DNA of 64,000 nucleotides from Arthrobacter sp. N199823. Lineage in GTDB: Bacteria > Actinomycetota > Actinomycetes > Actinomycetales > Micrococcaceae. Shown piece by piece: positions 33,448 to 42,819 of the stretch. The stretch covers positions 26,983 to 90,982 of the forward strand of contig NZ_PJIN01000012.1 in NCBI RefSeq assembly GCF_002929705.1, given 5' to 3'. Every line of letters starts with the position of its first letter. Within the stretch, counting starts at the first letter, position 1. Below the pieces are notes generated by a model that worked only from the letters and a program-made list of their open reading frames with translations, ran no database searches and was not told where the DNA came from. The position numbers and the translations under genes are program-made.

Positions 33448-34140
33448 ATGGCAACAGTTATCCTCGTGCGGCACGGCCGCTCCACAGCCAATGCTTCCGG
33501 ACTGCTGGCCGGCCGATCCGCTGGCGTCAGTCTGGACCAGATCGGGCAGGACCAGGCGGCCCTGACCGGAGACCGGCTCGCCCCCGTGCCCCTCGTCGGG
33601 GTGGTGTCGAGCCCGCTTGAGCGCTGTCAGCAGACCGCCCAATTCATCCTCGATCGCCAGACCGGTGCGCCGTACTCGCCCATTGATCTCGACCTCACCG
33701 AATGCGATTACGGCCAATGGCAGGGCCGCACGCTCAGTGATCTTGCGACTGAGGATTTGTGGCCGGTTGTCCAGTCGCAACCGTCCGCCGTCGTCTTTCC
33801 AGGGGGTGAGTCCATGGCAGCGATGCAGGCCCGCTCAGTGGCAGCGATTCGACGTCACGATGCAGCCTTCGAAGCCGAGCACGGGCCAGAGGCCGTGTGG
33901 GCGGCAGTAAGTCACGGTGACATCATCAAATCAATCCTCGCTGACGCTCTCGGCATGCACCTTGACATGTTCCAGCGCATCAACGTGGGCCCCGCCTCCA
34001 TATCGATCGTGCGTTACGGCGCTAATCGGCCGAACGTCTACGCCACCAACACCGATGGGGGCGATCTGTCGTGGTTGTCGAACGGCATTCACTCTGGCGA
34101 TGCGCCAGTGGGTGGCGGCGCAGGGCAAAAGACGCCATGA
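33448..34140 (+). CDS. Histidine phosphatase superfamily protein, MSMEG_4193 type
   Basis: A 230-residue phosphatase with the N-terminal phospho-accepting histidine in ILVRHGRSTANASGLLAGR, the SSPLERCQQTAQ block, the acid/base region ECDYGQWQGR and the second histidine in AVSHGDIIKS. The C-terminal tail includes HLDMFQRINVGPASISIV. It is the first gene of a conserved actinobacterial trio with the next two genes. It was named a putative phosphomutase by family models, but the substrate is not known. Confidence 0.92.
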   Translation: MATVILVRHGRSTANASGLLAGRSAGVSLDQIGQDQAALTGDRLAPVPLVGVVSSPLERCQQTAQFILDRQTGAPYSPIDLDLTECDYGQWQGRTLSDLATEDLWPVVQSQPSAVVFPGGESMAAMQARSVAAIRRHDAAFEAEHGPEAVWAAVSHGDIIKSILADALGMHLDMFQRINVGPASISIVRYGANRPNVYATNTDGGDLSWLSNGIHSGDAPVGGGAGQKTP

Positions 34141-34152
34141 ACCTCTTGCGCC

Positions 34153-34158
34153 TAGAAT
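34153..34158 (+). promoter_or_regulatory. -10 hexamer of the DUF3090 gene, leaderless
   Basis: TAGAAT begins 12 nt before the ATG at 34165, inside the 24-bp gap after the phosphatase gene. This would be an extra promoter within the trio. Confidence 0.55.
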
Positions 34159-34164
34159 ACTGAC

Positions 34165-34731
34165 ATGCATACACGTGTTCACGAGTTTTCCTGGCCCGAT
34201 CGGGTCGTCGTTGGCGCCATTGGCCTTCCTGGGGCGCGTACATTCTACTTACAGGTGCGCGCGGGGACGCAGATCGTGAGTATTGCCTTGGAGAAGCAGC
34301 AGTCGGCTCTGCTCGCGGAGAACATCGACGAAATTCTCGATCAGCTCATCACTGTCAAGGGCAACCCCTTCAGCGTTCCCACGGGCACTCCCGTGGAACT
34401 TGTCGACAATGACCCGCTCGAGGCTGTCCAGGAGCAGTTTCGCGCTGGGGCCATGAGCCTTGGCTGGGACCCATCAACTGCCCAGATCGTCATAGAGGCC
34501 CACCCACTCACCGATGACGAATTTGATCCTGATGCTGATGCTGATGACGAATCGTTTGATGAGGACGGCGCTATCGAGTCCGAGATGCTGCTGGTGCGAA
34601 TGCCTGTCGGCACCGCCCGCGCATTCGCCAAGCGCACCCGCGAGATCGTGGCTGCCGGGCGTCCAATGTGCCCGCTCTGCGGGTTTCCCATGGACGCCGA
34701 CGGACACATCTGCACCCTGCCCGAGGTCTGA
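34165..34731 (+). CDS. DUF3090 family protein with C-terminal zinc ribbon-like motif
   Basis: A 188-residue conserved actinobacterial protein. The N-terminal block FSWPDRVVVGAIGLPGARTFYLQVRAG (in pieces, a family hallmark) is followed by an acidic stretch (DPDADADDES) and a C-terminal CPLCGFPMDADGHIC, which could bind zinc. Function is unknown. It always travels with the histidine phosphatase before it and the kinase-like protein after it; the stop overlaps the next ATG. Confidence 0.92.
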   Translation: MHTRVHEFSWPDRVVVGAIGLPGARTFYLQVRAGTQIVSIALEKQQSALLAENIDEILDQLITVKGNPFSVPTGTPVELVDNDPLEAVQEQFRAGAMSLGWDPSTAQIVIEAHPLTDDEFDPDADADDESFDEDGAIESEMLLVRMPVGTARAFAKRTREIVAAGRPMCPLCGFPMDADGHICTLPEV

Positions 34732-35498
34732 TGCCAACGTCAGAACTTATGGCCGCCGAGCTGACTCTCACCGGCCGCATCACGACGGCTTCGAACGCTA
34801 CATTTCTTGGCAGCATCGGGGACGTGGTGGTCGTCTATAAACCGATAGCGGGCGAAAGTCCGCTGTGGGATTTTCCTGAGGGTACGTTGGCCCAGCGGGA
34901 GGTGGCCGCCTATATGGTCTCGGAGGCCTTCGGCTGGGGAGTGGTGCCCCACACTTGGCTGCGCGATGGCCCTTTGGGAGAAGGAATGGTGCAGCTCTGG
35001 CAGGAGCAGGATCCCACCCAAGACGCCGTCAACCTGGTAGCGGCGGAGCAGGTGCCAGAGACAGGTTGGAAGCAGGTTCTACAGGGACAAGATGAGAACG
35101 GACGGATCGTCGCCCTCGTTCACGAAGATACGCCAGCGCTGCGACGCATGGCGGTGTTCGACGTCGTCGTCAACAACGCCGACCGCAAAGGCGACCACAT
35201 CCTTGCCATGTCTGACGGTCACCGGCACGGTGTGGACCACGGGCTCACCTTTCACCGTGACCACAAGCTGCGCACGGTGCTGTGGGGCTGGTTGGGAGAG
35301 GATCTAACTTCCGAGGAACTGGACGGCATTGATCGTGTCAGCGAGGGGCTGAAGGGTGGGCTGGTCCGAGACCTAGCGGAATTGCTCAGCGCTGAAGAAA
35401 TCGCAGCGCTCTCTGGTCGCTGCGACCGCTTGCGCTTAGCAGGGCGGTTTCCGGCTCCGAGCGGTGAGATGTCGGCGGTGCCCTGGCCGCTGTTCTAA
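34731..35498 (+). CDS. Kinase-like conserved protein, SCO1664 family
   Basis: A 255-residue protein, third of the trio. It resembles the PI3/PI4-kinase or HipA fold: a nucleotide-side KPIAGESPLWDFPEGTLA segment, the catalytic-loop-like FDVVVNNADRKGDHIL (N-x-D-R-x-x-D/N) and the metal-loop-like VDHGLTFH. A kinase activity is suggested by these motifs but is not established. The ATG at 34731 overlaps the DUF3090 stop (TGATG), so it is coupled. In many actinobacteria mshC follows; here it does not. Confidence 0.9.
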   Translation: MPTSELMAAELTLTGRITTASNATFLGSIGDVVVVYKPIAGESPLWDFPEGTLAQREVAAYMVSEAFGWGVVPHTWLRDGPLGEGMVQLWQEQDPTQDAVNLVAAEQVPETGWKQVLQGQDENGRIVALVHEDTPALRRMAVFDVVVNNADRKGDHILAMSDGHRHGVDHGLTFHRDHKLRTVLWGWLGEDLTSEELDGIDRVSEGLKGGLVRDLAELLSAEEIAALSGRCDRLRLAGRFPAPSGEMSAVPWPLF

Positions 35499-35617
35499 GG
35501 CCATCGCAGAAGATTTCAGGGGTCAAGAGTTACAAACTCAATCGGGACTCCACCGAGTTCCGGCGCAGGCCAACTTTTAGATGATCACCACCGGCGACCA
35601 TCTAGATCGACCTCAGC

Positions 35618-36103
35618 CTAGTACTTAGTCAGCAGTTCCGCGGGTATGTGGCAGGAGTCTTCAGGGCAACGCGCGAGCCGATCCTGATGCTCTTCGGCGC
35701 TTCGCACATAGTTAGCGAGCGGCAGTATCTCGACGGCAATGCGGTCAGCGTCATCTCTGGCCGCGATGAAGGCCCGAGCATCTTCAAGGTGGCTCAGTTT
35801 GTTGGAGTACACGCCAGTTCGATACTTCTGGCCGATGTCCGGTCCCTGTTGGTTCACGCTGTAAGGCTCTATGATCTCAAAGAGGTAAGCCATCAACTGC
35901 TCGACATTAACAGCCGTCGGATCGAATCGTGTGCGTACGCATTCCGCATACCCGTCGTATTCGATGTCGATGCGCTGGCTAGTGCCGTTGGCCCTGCCAG
36001 CCTCTGTGAACGTCACACCTGGCAGCGTCGCGATGAAGGCCTGCACGCCCCAGAGGCAGCCGCCCGCGAGATATAGCTCCTCGATCTCGCTCTCAGTATC
36101 CAT
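35618..36103 (-). CDS. msrA: Peptide methionine sulfoxide reductase MsrA
   Basis: A 161-residue MsrA, which reduces methionine-S-sulfoxide. The catalytic cysteine is in LAGGCLWGVQAF (the usual GCFWG with Leu for Phe), followed by a short YDGYAECVRTRFDP (usual G-H-A-E) and the PYSVNQQGPDIGQKYRTGVY block. The C-terminal LARCPEDSCHIP supplies possible resolving cysteines. It is shorter than the typical 210-residue enzyme and resembles the short form. TAAGAT begins 12 nt before the ATG, so translation may be leaderless. It is convergent with the kinase-like gene. Confidence 0.88.
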   Translation of the reverse strand: MDTESEIEELYLAGGCLWGVQAFIATLPGVTFTEAGRANGTSQRIDIEYDGYAECVRTRFDPTAVNVEQLMAYLFEIIEPYSVNQQGPDIGQKYRTGVYSNKLSHLEDARAFIAARDDADRIAVEILPLANYVRSAEEHQDRLARCPEDSCHIPAELLTKY

Positions 36104-36109
36104 GTCCCG

Positions 36110-36115
36110 ATCTTA
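36110..36115 (-). promoter_or_regulatory. -10 hexamer of msrA, leaderless
   Basis: TAAGAT on the minus strand begins 12 nt before the ATG at 36103. Confidence 0.5.
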
Positions 36116-36307
36116 CTGGTGCCTGCGCGACGATCCGTCAGACGTTGAATCTAAACTCCCAGCGTGAATAACGGAGCACCACGCCAAGACACCCGAAATG
36201 CTGCCCGTTTCAAATGGGAGCTATTCGATCGTTCCTAACCGAAAATCAACTTCAGGAAATCTCATCCGAGCACTGTCGAAGAATTCCGGCACGGACCAAC
36301 CTCATGA

Positions 36308-36727
36308 TTAACGAGGCAGACGATCCTCATCCTCCGGCGTAATGATCATTCCCTCGTGTGTCAGGGTCGCTCCGAGCATCTTTCCCCATTTGTCGAGGAA
36401 CACCACATCAACATCGCCCAGCCCTGTCCATTGTTCCGAGCTCGCAGAATCAGGGAAGAAACACCCAAGACGGTCAATGGCTCGGAGGATATCTCGATCA
36501 TAGGAGAATCGGCGCTTCACCGCATCGGAACGAGGCCGGGAATAGCCGGCGCCGGGCCTGACCCCGACCGTTCTCGTCGATTCTAGATGTTCGAGCTGAC
36601 GTAGCAGCGGATGGCCGCTGTCCCCATTGTTGAACACCAGCTCAATGTGGGCGATATGCGGCCGTAGCGACTGCATCCAAGCCGACTGCTCTTCACGCGA
36701 CATGGATTCTTCGAAGCTAGAGATCAA
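36308..36727 (-). CDS. Hypothetical protein
   Basis: A 139-residue soluble protein that I do not recognise. It has an acidic/aromatic N terminus (EEQSAWMQSLRPHIAHIEL), a PGAGYSRPRSDA segment, a central YDRDILRAIDRLGCFF and a C-terminal DVVFLDKWGKMLGATLTHEGMIIT that looks like a short beta sheet. AGGAAG lies 6 nt before a TTG start at 36727; the first ATG is 8 codons in. It stands between msrA and ychF on the same strand with no clear operon partner. Confidence 0.6.
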   Translation of the reverse strand: MISSFEESMSREEQSAWMQSLRPHIAHIELVFNNGDSGHPLLRQLEHLESTRTVGVRPGAGYSRPRSDAVKRRFSYDRDILRAIDRLGCFFPDSASSEQWTGLGDVDVVFLDKWGKMLGATLTHEGMIITPEDEDRLPR

Positions 36728-36817
36728 GATTATCTTCCTGTCCTAGAATCCGTTGATTGAGCCAGTCAAAACCTTTAACAATCCGATGGACCAGGACAGT
36801 CGCGATCCCAGTCGCGC

Positions 36818-36857
36818 AGATACGGCCCCGATTGCCGAAGCAAGCGGGGCCGTATCT
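36818..36857 (-). terminator. Strong hairpin after ychF
   Basis: AGATACGGCCCCG and CGGGGCCGTATCT form a 13-bp perfect stem with four more inner pairs (TTGC/GCAA) and a CGAA tetraloop, 13 bp after the ychF stop. No T tract follows on the minus strand, so termination efficiency is uncertain. Confidence 0.65.
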
Positions 36858-36870
36858 GAAACACGAGTGA

Positions 36871-37956
36871 CTAGACGTTGAAGCGGAACTCCACCACGTC
36901 GCCGTCGTGCATGACGTATTCCTTGCCTTCAATGCGAACCTTGCCCTTGGCCTTGGCCTCGTGCATGGATCCAGCCTCAATCAGGTCATCGAAGTGAACA
37001 ACTTCGGCCTTGATGAAGCCGCGCTGGAAGTCGGTGTGGATGACGCCGGCAGCCATCGGAGCGGTATCGCCCTGGTGGATGGTCCAAGCGCGCGTTTCCT
37101 TGGGGCCAGCCGTGAGGTAGGTCTGCAGGCCGAGGGTGTGGAAACCGACGCGAGCCAGCTGGTCCAGACCGGACTCTTCCTGGCCGCTCATCTCCAGCAT
37201 TTCGCGGGCTTCTTCTTCATCGAGCTCGACGAGATCGGATTCCAGCTTGGCGTCCAGGAAGATCGCATCGGCCGGAGCCACGAGGGCGCGCAACTCAGCC
37301 TGACGCTCCGGGTTGCCCAGAACTGCGTCATCGACGTTGAACACGTAGATGAACGGCTTAGCGGTGAGGAGGGAGAGTTCCTTCAGGTGTTCCATCTCGA
37401 GCTTGTCGCTCTTGATGGAAGAGAAAATGGTATCGCCGCGCTCAAGGACAACCTGAGCAGCCTTGATGGCGTTCAGTTCAGCGGCCGAGCGCTGCTTGAG
37501 CTTAACAGCCTTCTCAATGCGCGGGATGGCCTTTTCGACCGTCTGCATGTCGGCCAGAATCAGCTCGGTGTTGATGGTTTCCATGTCAGAGCGAGGATCC
37601 ACCTTGCCGTCCACATGGATAACATCGGGGTCATCGAAGACTCGGATGACCTGGGCGATGGCCTCGGCTTCACGGATGGTGGCCAGGAACTTATTGCCCA
37701 GACCTTCTCCTTCCGAGGCGCCCTTGACGATGCCGGCAATGTCCACGAAGGTCACTACTGCCGGGAGCAGGCGTGCGGATCCGAAGACCTCTGCGAGCTT
37801 TGCCAAGCGGGGATCGGGCAGGCTGACAATGCCAACATTGGGCTCGATCGTAGCGAACGGATAGTTCGCTGCGAGCACGTTGTTGCGAGTCAGTGCGTTG
37901 AAAAGGGTTGATTTGCCGACGTTGGGCAGTCCGACGATGCCAATAGTAAGAGCCAC
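36871..37956 (-). CDS. ychF: Redox-regulated ATPase YchF
   Basis: A 361-residue Obg-family P-loop ATPase that binds ribosomes and takes part in stress responses. Motifs are [15 protein letters not shown] (G1), [16 protein letters not shown] (G3), [10 protein letters not shown] (the altered G4 that favours ATP) and the C-terminal TGS domain ending [18 protein letters not shown]. The GTG start at 37956 has TAAGCT 12 nt upstream, so it is probably leaderless. Confidence 0.96.
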   Translation of the reverse strand: MALTIGIVGLPNVGKSTLFNALTRNNVLAANYPFATIEPNVGIVSLPDPRLAKLAEVFGSARLLPAVVTFVDIAGIVKGASEGEGLGNKFLATIREAEAIAQVIRVFDDPDVIHVDGKVDPRSDMETINTELILADMQTVEKAIPRIEKAVKLKQRSAAELNAIKAAQVVLERGDTIFSSIKSDKLEMEHLKELSLLTAKPFIYVFNVDDAVLGNPERQAELRALVAPADAIFLDAKLESDLVELDEEEAREMLEMSGQEESGLDQLARVGFHTLGLQTYLTAGPKETRAWTIHQGDTAPMAAGVIHTDFQRGFIKAEVVHFDDLIEAGSMHEAKAKGKVRIEGKEYVMHDGDVVEFRFNV

Positions 37957-37962
37957 GGGACA

Positions 37963-37968
37963 AGCTTA
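37963..37968 (-). promoter_or_regulatory. -10 hexamer of ychF, leaderless
   Basis: TAAGCT on the minus strand begins 12 nt before the GTG start; the intervening six bases are TGTCCC. Confidence 0.5.
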
Positions 37969-38106
37969 CCGGCAGGGTCCCGATTTTGCCGCTTGCGGCG
38001 AAATCAGGGTGGCCGGGAAGCGTTCTACCGGTTGCCACAGGTTTAAGCTTCTTTGCCCATTACCGGCGAATCCCAGAATGTCAGTACCCCGTGCGAAGCT
38101 GGTTTT

Positions 38107-39315
38107 ATGAATGGAATCGGCTGGCTTGTAGCAGTTTTAATGTTGGTTGTTGGAGCAGTAGTGGGCGCAGCCGCGGTGGCGTGGGTGCTGCTGGCGAGGT
38201 TGCGTGCTGCGAATGAGGAGGCGGATGCCGCCCATGACCGGGCCTCCGCACTTACGGCTAATTTCGCGGCGGCCGACGCCGAGCGCCGACTGCTCGCCTC
38301 GCAGAACCATGCTCTGGCCGCGCAGCAGGGATCGGACTCCCACGTCCTGCAGGCTTTGGGTCCGGTGTCCGAGAAGCTCAACGCCGTCCAGCGCCAGGTG
38401 TCCTTGCTGGAGCGTGACCGCGTAGAGCAGTACGGCCAGCTCGCCGAGCAACTGCGCGATGCCCGGGATGCAGACGCCAAGTTGTTGGCCACCACGTCCT
38501 CACTGGAGGCTGCGCTGCGCTCCAACAGCGCCCGCGGCAAGTGGGGCGAGGTCCAGCTGCGCCGCGTGGTGGAGTCCGCCGGTATGCTGGCCCACGTCGA
38601 TTTCTCGGAGCAGGTCCACACCTCAACCGACGACGGCGTGCACCGCCCCGACATGGTGGTGCGCTTGCCCGGCGGCAAGGAGCTGGTGCTGGATGCCAAG
38701 GTTCCGCTGACTGCATTCCTTAACGCGCACGACGCCGGCACAACAGACAGCGCCGCATCTGCCCAACACTTGGCTCGCCATGCGAAGGCAGTCAAGGCTC
38801 ACATCGACGCTCTGGCCAGTAAGCAGTACTGGACCTCTGCGTTGAACTCACCCGAGCTGGTGATTTGCTTTGTGCCAGTTGAATCAATTCTCTCTGCAGC
38901 GCTGAAGGCAGATCCGGAACTCCTTGACTACGCCATGAGCAAGAACGTTGTTTTGGCTTCTCCCATCTCTCTCATGGCCATCCTGAAAGCCGTGGCCTTC
39001 AGTTGGCGCCAAGACGTCCTGACGGAAAGCGCCAAGGAGCTCTTTGAACTGTCAGCCCAGCTCTACACGCGTCTGGGCACCATGGGCGAGGCCGTTTCCG
39101 CTGTGGGCGTCTCGTTGAAAACCAGCGTTGACCGGTACAACAAGCTCGTGGGCACTCTGGAAGCACGAGTCCTGCCCACAGCCCGCAAGCTAAATGCGCT
39201 GGATCCCAAAACGCTGGAATCCCCCGCCCAGGTGGAGAGCACTCCCCGAATGCTCACTGCCCCAGAGTTCCACACCACAGATATCCGTTCAGCTGACATC
39301 GATATGGCCAGCTGA
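38107..39315 (+). CDS. rmuC: DNA recombination protein RmuC
   Basis: A 402-residue RmuC with one N-terminal membrane helix (WLVAVLMLVVGAVVGAAAVAWVLL), a long coiled-coil segment (about 30-140), then the nuclease-like core: SARGKWGEVQLRRVVESAGM, DMVVRLPGGKELVLDAKVPL, and ELVICFVPVESILSAAL. RmuC is thought to act on DNA during recombination or to limit inversions. The ATG at 38107 begins the membrane helix; the upstream frame to 38053 is rejected. It is divergent from ychF. Confidence 0.93.
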   Translation: MNGIGWLVAVLMLVVGAVVGAAAVAWVLLARLRAANEEADAAHDRASALTANFAAADAERRLLASQNHALAAQQGSDSHVLQALGPVSEKLNAVQRQVSLLERDRVEQYGQLAEQLRDARDADAKLLATTSSLEAALRSNSARGKWGEVQLRRVVESAGMLAHVDFSEQVHTSTDDGVHRPDMVVRLPGGKELVLDAKVPLTAFLNAHDAGTTDSAASAQHLARHAKAVKAHIDALASKQYWTSALNSPELVICFVPVESILSAALKADPELLDYAMSKNVVLASPISLMAILKAVAFSWRQDVLTESAKELFELSAQLYTRLGTMGEAVSAVGVSLKTSVDRYNKLVGTLEARVLPTARKLNALDPKTLESPAQVESTPRMLTAPEFHTTDIRSADIDMAS

Positions 39316-39337
39316 GCTGGCCAGCTGAGTCCACCAA

Positions 39338-39385
39338 CTAAAGCGGAGTGGCCCGAACCGTCTGGTTCGGGCCACTCCGCTTTAG
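39338..39385. terminator. Bidirectional terminator between rmuC and ispH
   Basis: A perfect 22-bp inverted repeat (39338-39359 and 39364-39385) with a GTCT loop lies between the two convergent genes, only 23 bp after rmuC and 25 bp after ispH. The outer ends carry CTAAAG and CTTTAG. Confidence 0.9.
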
Positions 39386-39410
39386 TCTTACCGAGATTCT
39401 CGGCGCGCCG

Positions 39411-40490
39411 TCACAGCAAGTTGGAGCTGCGCACGCCCTTGTAGTCAGGATCGCCTGCGGCCTTCATGGTGGCCCGCAGTTCCTTGGGAAGGGAGAACAG
39501 GATGTCTTCCTTAGCGGTGACCACTTCTTCCACCGACCGGTAGCCGTAGTCGGCCAGCAGGCGCAGCACGTCCTGGACCAGGATGTCCGGCACGGAGGCT
39601 CCGCTGGTCACGCCGACCGTGGCAGCACCCTCAAACCAGGCCTCGTCAACTTCATTGGCAAAGTCAACGCGGTGCGAGGCCTTGGCACCGTATTCAAGCG
39701 CCACCTCCATGAGCCGCACCGAGTTGGACGAGTTGGACGATCCCACCACGATGACCAGATCTGCCTGCGGGGCGATCTCCTTGATGGCGCCCTGGCGGTT
39801 GGTGGTGGCGTAGCAAATGTCGTCGCTGGGCGGGTCCTGCAGTTTGGGGAACCGCTCGCGCAGAATCTCCACAATCTCCATGGCTTCATCGACGGAGAGC
39901 GTGGTCTGGGACAACCAAATCAGGTTCTCGGGATCCGCAACCTGGACCGTGCGCGCTTCTTCAGGGTTGTTCACAATGGTGGTGCTTTCGGGCGCCTCGC
40001 CGTACGTGCCTTCCACTTCCTCGTGACCCTCGTGGCCGATCAGCAGGATGTGCTTGTCTTCCCTAGAAAAACGCACAGCCTCCTTGTGGACCTTGGTCAC
40101 CAGCGGGCAGGTGGCATCAATGGTGCGCAGGTCGCGGTCGGCAGCCGATTGAACCACGGCCGGGGAGACTCCATGAGCGGAAAAGACCACCAATTCGCCT
40201 TCGGGAACCTCTTCATTTTCCTCGACGAAGATGACACCCTGGGCTTCCAGCGAGGAGACCACATGGACGTTGTGCACAATCTGCTTGCGCACGTAAACGG
40301 GTGCACCGTAGTGTTCCAGCGCCTTTTCAACGGCGATGACGGCCCGGTCTACGCCGGCGCAATAGCCGCGCGGGGCCGCCAGCAGAACCCGCTTTTCCCC
40401 GGTCACCGGTGCGGCCGCAGCCACCTCTTGGGGCGACCTGCGACGACGCGGAACGGCGGGCATGGACAAGGAAACGGCAGTGGTGCTCAT
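39411..40490 (-). CDS. ispH: 4-Hydroxy-3-methylbut-2-enyl diphosphate reductase
   Basis: A 359-residue iron-sulfur enzyme of the last step of the non-mevalonate isoprenoid route, giving IPP and DMAPP. The three cluster cysteines lie in [24 protein letters not shown] and [24 protein letters not shown] and [14 protein letters not shown] are further family blocks. The N-terminal [19 protein letters not shown] tail is usual for Arthrobacter proteins, which favours the ATG at 40490 over 40499. The membrane protein gene ends 10 bp upstream, so the two are cotranscribed. Confidence 0.96.
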   Translation of the reverse strand: MSTTAVSLSMPAVPRRRRSPQEVAAAAPVTGEKRVLLAAPRGYCAGVDRAVIAVEKALEHYGAPVYVRKQIVHNVHVVSSLEAQGVIFVEENEEVPEGELVVFSAHGVSPAVVQSAADRDLRTIDATCPLVTKVHKEAVRFSREDKHILLIGHEGHEEVEGTYGEAPESTTIVNNPEEARTVQVADPENLIWLSQTTLSVDEAMEIVEILRERFPKLQDPPSDDICYATTNRQGAIKEIAPQADLVIVVGSSNSSNSVRLMEVALEYGAKASHRVDFANEVDEAWFEGAATVGVTSGASVPDILVQDVLRLLADYGYRSVEEVVTAKEDILFSLPKELRATMKAAGDPDYKGVRSSNLL

Positions 40491-40500
40491 AGCCACCATC

Positions 40501-41334
40501 TTACGTGGTGCGCCGGCCCTTCACGATGAGAGCTACAACACCGGCGGCAGCCATCACACCAGCAATGAGAAACGTTGCGGTAATTCCACCTTGCCAGCTG
40601 GCCCGAGCCAGAGCCCCCAGCTGGATGCCGAATTGCTGAGCTACTTCCGTCCCCACGACCAGTCCGGCTAGGGCGCTTTCGACAAAGCCCGAACCAAGCT
40701 GCCACAGCAGCGCCACTGCGGCAAGCCCTGCGCCGCCCAAGATCAGCGTGAGTGCACGCCGTTTGGCCACAATGACACCCAAAGCTAAAAGGTCGACGGC
40801 GATGAACGCCATCCAGCCCGATGCTCCGCCCAGCGCGCTCGCCAAAGGCAGCACCTTGGCAACCTGCGGCTGTTCCAAACTGACCACCACTTCTTTGGGA
40901 GTGGGCAGCGGAACACCCAAGTCCTGGGTGACTTTGGCTGCCACCAATTCAACCAGTGGGGCAATGTCGAGTTTCAGGTCTCCTTGTATCTCCTGATTTC
41001 CTGCGGCGTCAAAGGTCAATTTGTGGCTGCGTTGCAGGGTCTGGGTCCAAGCCGCTTCATAGCCGGGATTAGTGTAAATGGACCGGGCCGCAGAGGTGAT
41101 GAGGGCCCCGGCCAGCTCATTCAGCTGGGGCGGCAGGTTCAGGGACGCGGTGGCTTGATCGGCGGCCAGGGCGGAGAGACCTTCTTGGAACTCGCTGTTG
41201 GTGCCCAGCGGGCCGGCCAGTTGCGCAAAGCCAGCGCCATCCACAACATTGCGTTCTAGCCAAAGAGCGGGACCGGCAACTGCGGCAAGCAGCAGTCCCA
41301 GAATGACAAGAAGTGCCGAACCCGCAGTGCGCAT
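40501..41334 (-). CDS. Conserved membrane protein
   Basis: A 277-residue protein with an N-terminal hydrophobic helix (residues about 5-25, possibly a signal anchor), a hydrophilic extracytoplasmic part (about 35-165) with DKLN-free helical repeats, and three to four C-terminal helices (about 170-275). The end is the basic KGRRTT. I do not recognise a characterised family. Position directly upstream of ispH in one transcript is the only functional hint. A TAGGGA lies at -12, a weak leaderless candidate. Confidence 0.75.
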   Translation of the reverse strand: MRTAGSALLVILGLLLAAVAGPALWLERNVVDGAGFAQLAGPLGTNSEFQEGLSALAADQATASLNLPPQLNELAGALITSAARSIYTNPGYEAAWTQTLQRSHKLTFDAAGNQEIQGDLKLDIAPLVELVAAKVTQDLGVPLPTPKEVVVSLEQPQVAKVLPLASALGGASGWMAFIAVDLLALGVIVAKRRALTLILGGAGLAAVALLWQLGSGFVESALAGLVVGTEVAQQFGIQLGALARASWQGGITATFLIAGVMAAAGVVALIVKGRRTT

Positions 41335-41508
41335 GAGATATCCCTAAAATCACAATAAAAAGCCGACAGTGGTTCCCCATAGTAGTTCAAGCCTGTGGAC
41401 AGCCGCGCTTGGGTGTCAGTGCGTGAAGATAGAGTTGTTCTCAGGCAGCAAACCCAGCACCACACTAGGCAAACCGGCAACCCGGAACAGAAGGACGGCG
41501 ATACTTTC

Positions 41509-42819
41509 ATGACGGATACCCCGGAGCGGAAGGTCCTTGCAGCCACTGCAGCGGAGACCACCGCCGACAACCCGTGGCCACTTCAAATGCTCAGCCAGAA
41601 GCTCAAGACCCACATTGAAAAGGCCCCGCCTGCGTGGGTTGAGGCCCAGGTCATCGAGCTGAACAAGCGCGCAAATGTCAGCTACCTGACGTTGCGCGAC
41701 ATAGACGCCGAAGTGTCGCTGAGCGTCACCGTATGGGGTTCGGTTTTGAGCAGGCTAGAGGCACCTCTAGAGCGCGGTTCTCGCGTAGTAGCTCAGCTCA
41801 AGCCTGATTTTTGGCTCAAGACCGGCCGCCTGTCCATGCAAGGGCAGGACATCCGGCCCGTTGGTCTGGGCGATCTGCTGGCCAGAATCGAGAAGCTGCG
41901 CCAAGCGCTGGCCGCCGAGGGACTCTTCGACCCTCGTCGCAAGAAACCGCTCCCCCTGCTTCCCCACCGAATCGGCTTGATCACCGGGCGCAATTCAGAC
42001 GCCATGAAGGATGTGCTGCGCAATGCCGCGCTGCGTTGGCCCGCAGTGGAGTTTGAGGTGCGTGAGGTGCCCGTCCAGGGCGTCAACGCCGTCAGCGGTG
42101 TCATCGGCGCTTTGGAGGAGCTCGATGCTGATTCCCGCATCGATGTCATTGTCATCGCCCGAGGCGGCGGTTCATTGGAAGATCTTCTGCCGTTTAGCCA
42201 TGAGTCACTGGTTCGCGCCGTAGCCGCGGCGCACACTCCCGTGGTCAGTGCCATTGGCCACGAAGCCGACCGCCCCCTCCTTGACGAGGTTGCCGACCTC
42301 CGAGCCTCCACGCCCACCGATGCCGCCAAGCGCATTGTGCCCGACGTTGGTGAGGAGTTACGCCGGGTGGATCAGGCCCGGACCCAGCTCAACCGCCGCA
42401 TCAAGGAGATGCTGGAGCGAGAAGGGGAACGGCTGGCCTACCTACGGACCCGCCCGGTTTTGGCGAACCCGCAGTCTATGCTCACTGCCAGGCACGACGA
42501 CGTCGCCGCCTTGAGCACCCGCGCTCTGACAGCGGTGCGCACCCAAGTTGGCAGGCATGCTGATCAACTGGTACATCTTCGAGCTCAGGTCCGGGCCCTC
42601 TCACCTCAGAAAACACTTGACCGAGGGTACGCCGTGGTCCAACTTGGTGACCGGTCAATTGTCCGCTCGCCTGAGCAAGTGCCTACGGGCACCCCATTGA
42701 GGATCCGGGTAGCTGGCGGCGACTTCACAGCCGCAGCCACGGACTCCAACACCCCAGTCATCTCAGAAAATACCGACGCCACAGCACCCACCCCCACAGC
42801 AACAAAGGATCCCGCATGA
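41509..42819 (+). CDS. xseA: Exodeoxyribonuclease VII large subunit
   Basis: A 436-residue XseA. An N-terminal OB fold (PPAWVEAQVIELNKRANVSYLTLRD) is followed by the nuclease domain (GLITGRNSDAMKDVLRNAA, DVIVIARGGGSLEDLLPFS, VVSAIGHEADRPLLDEVADL) and a C-terminal helical arm with RGYAVVQLGDRSIV. With XseB it degrades single-stranded DNA to oligonucleotides. The start ATG at 41509 has AGAAGGA 13 nt upstream; the longer frame from 41395 is rejected. The stop overlaps xseB by 4 bp (ATGA). Confidence 0.95.
   Translation: MTDTPERKVLAATAAETTADNPWPLQMLSQKLKTHIEKAPPAWVEAQVIELNKRANVSYLTLRDIDAEVSLSVTVWGSVLSRLEAPLERGSRVVAQLKPDFWLKTGRLSMQGQDIRPVGLGDLLARIEKLRQALAAEGLFDPRRKKPLPLLPHRIGLITGRNSDAMKDVLRNAALRWPAVEFEVREVPVQGVNAVSGVIGALEELDADSRIDVIVIARGGGSLEDLLPFSHESLVRAVAAAHTPVVSAIGHEADRPLLDEVADLRASTPTDAAKRIVPDVGEELRRVDQARTQLNRRIKEMLEREGERLAYLRTRPVLANPQSMLTARHDDVAALSTRALTAVRTQVGRHADQLVHLRAQVRALSPQKTLDRGYAVVQLGDRSIVRSPEQVPTGTPLRIRVAGGDFTAAATDSNTPVISENTDATAPTPTATKDPA

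Noticed and set aside
36162-36236. 24-codon plus-strand mini-frame with GTG start
   Set aside because: No ribosome site or -10 at a suitable distance and no recognisable protein; it may be a gene fragment but support is too weak.
39348-40529. 393-codon plus-strand frame over ispH
   Set aside because: Antisense of ispH; it begins inside the terminator and has low-complexity His/Gly/Arg composition.
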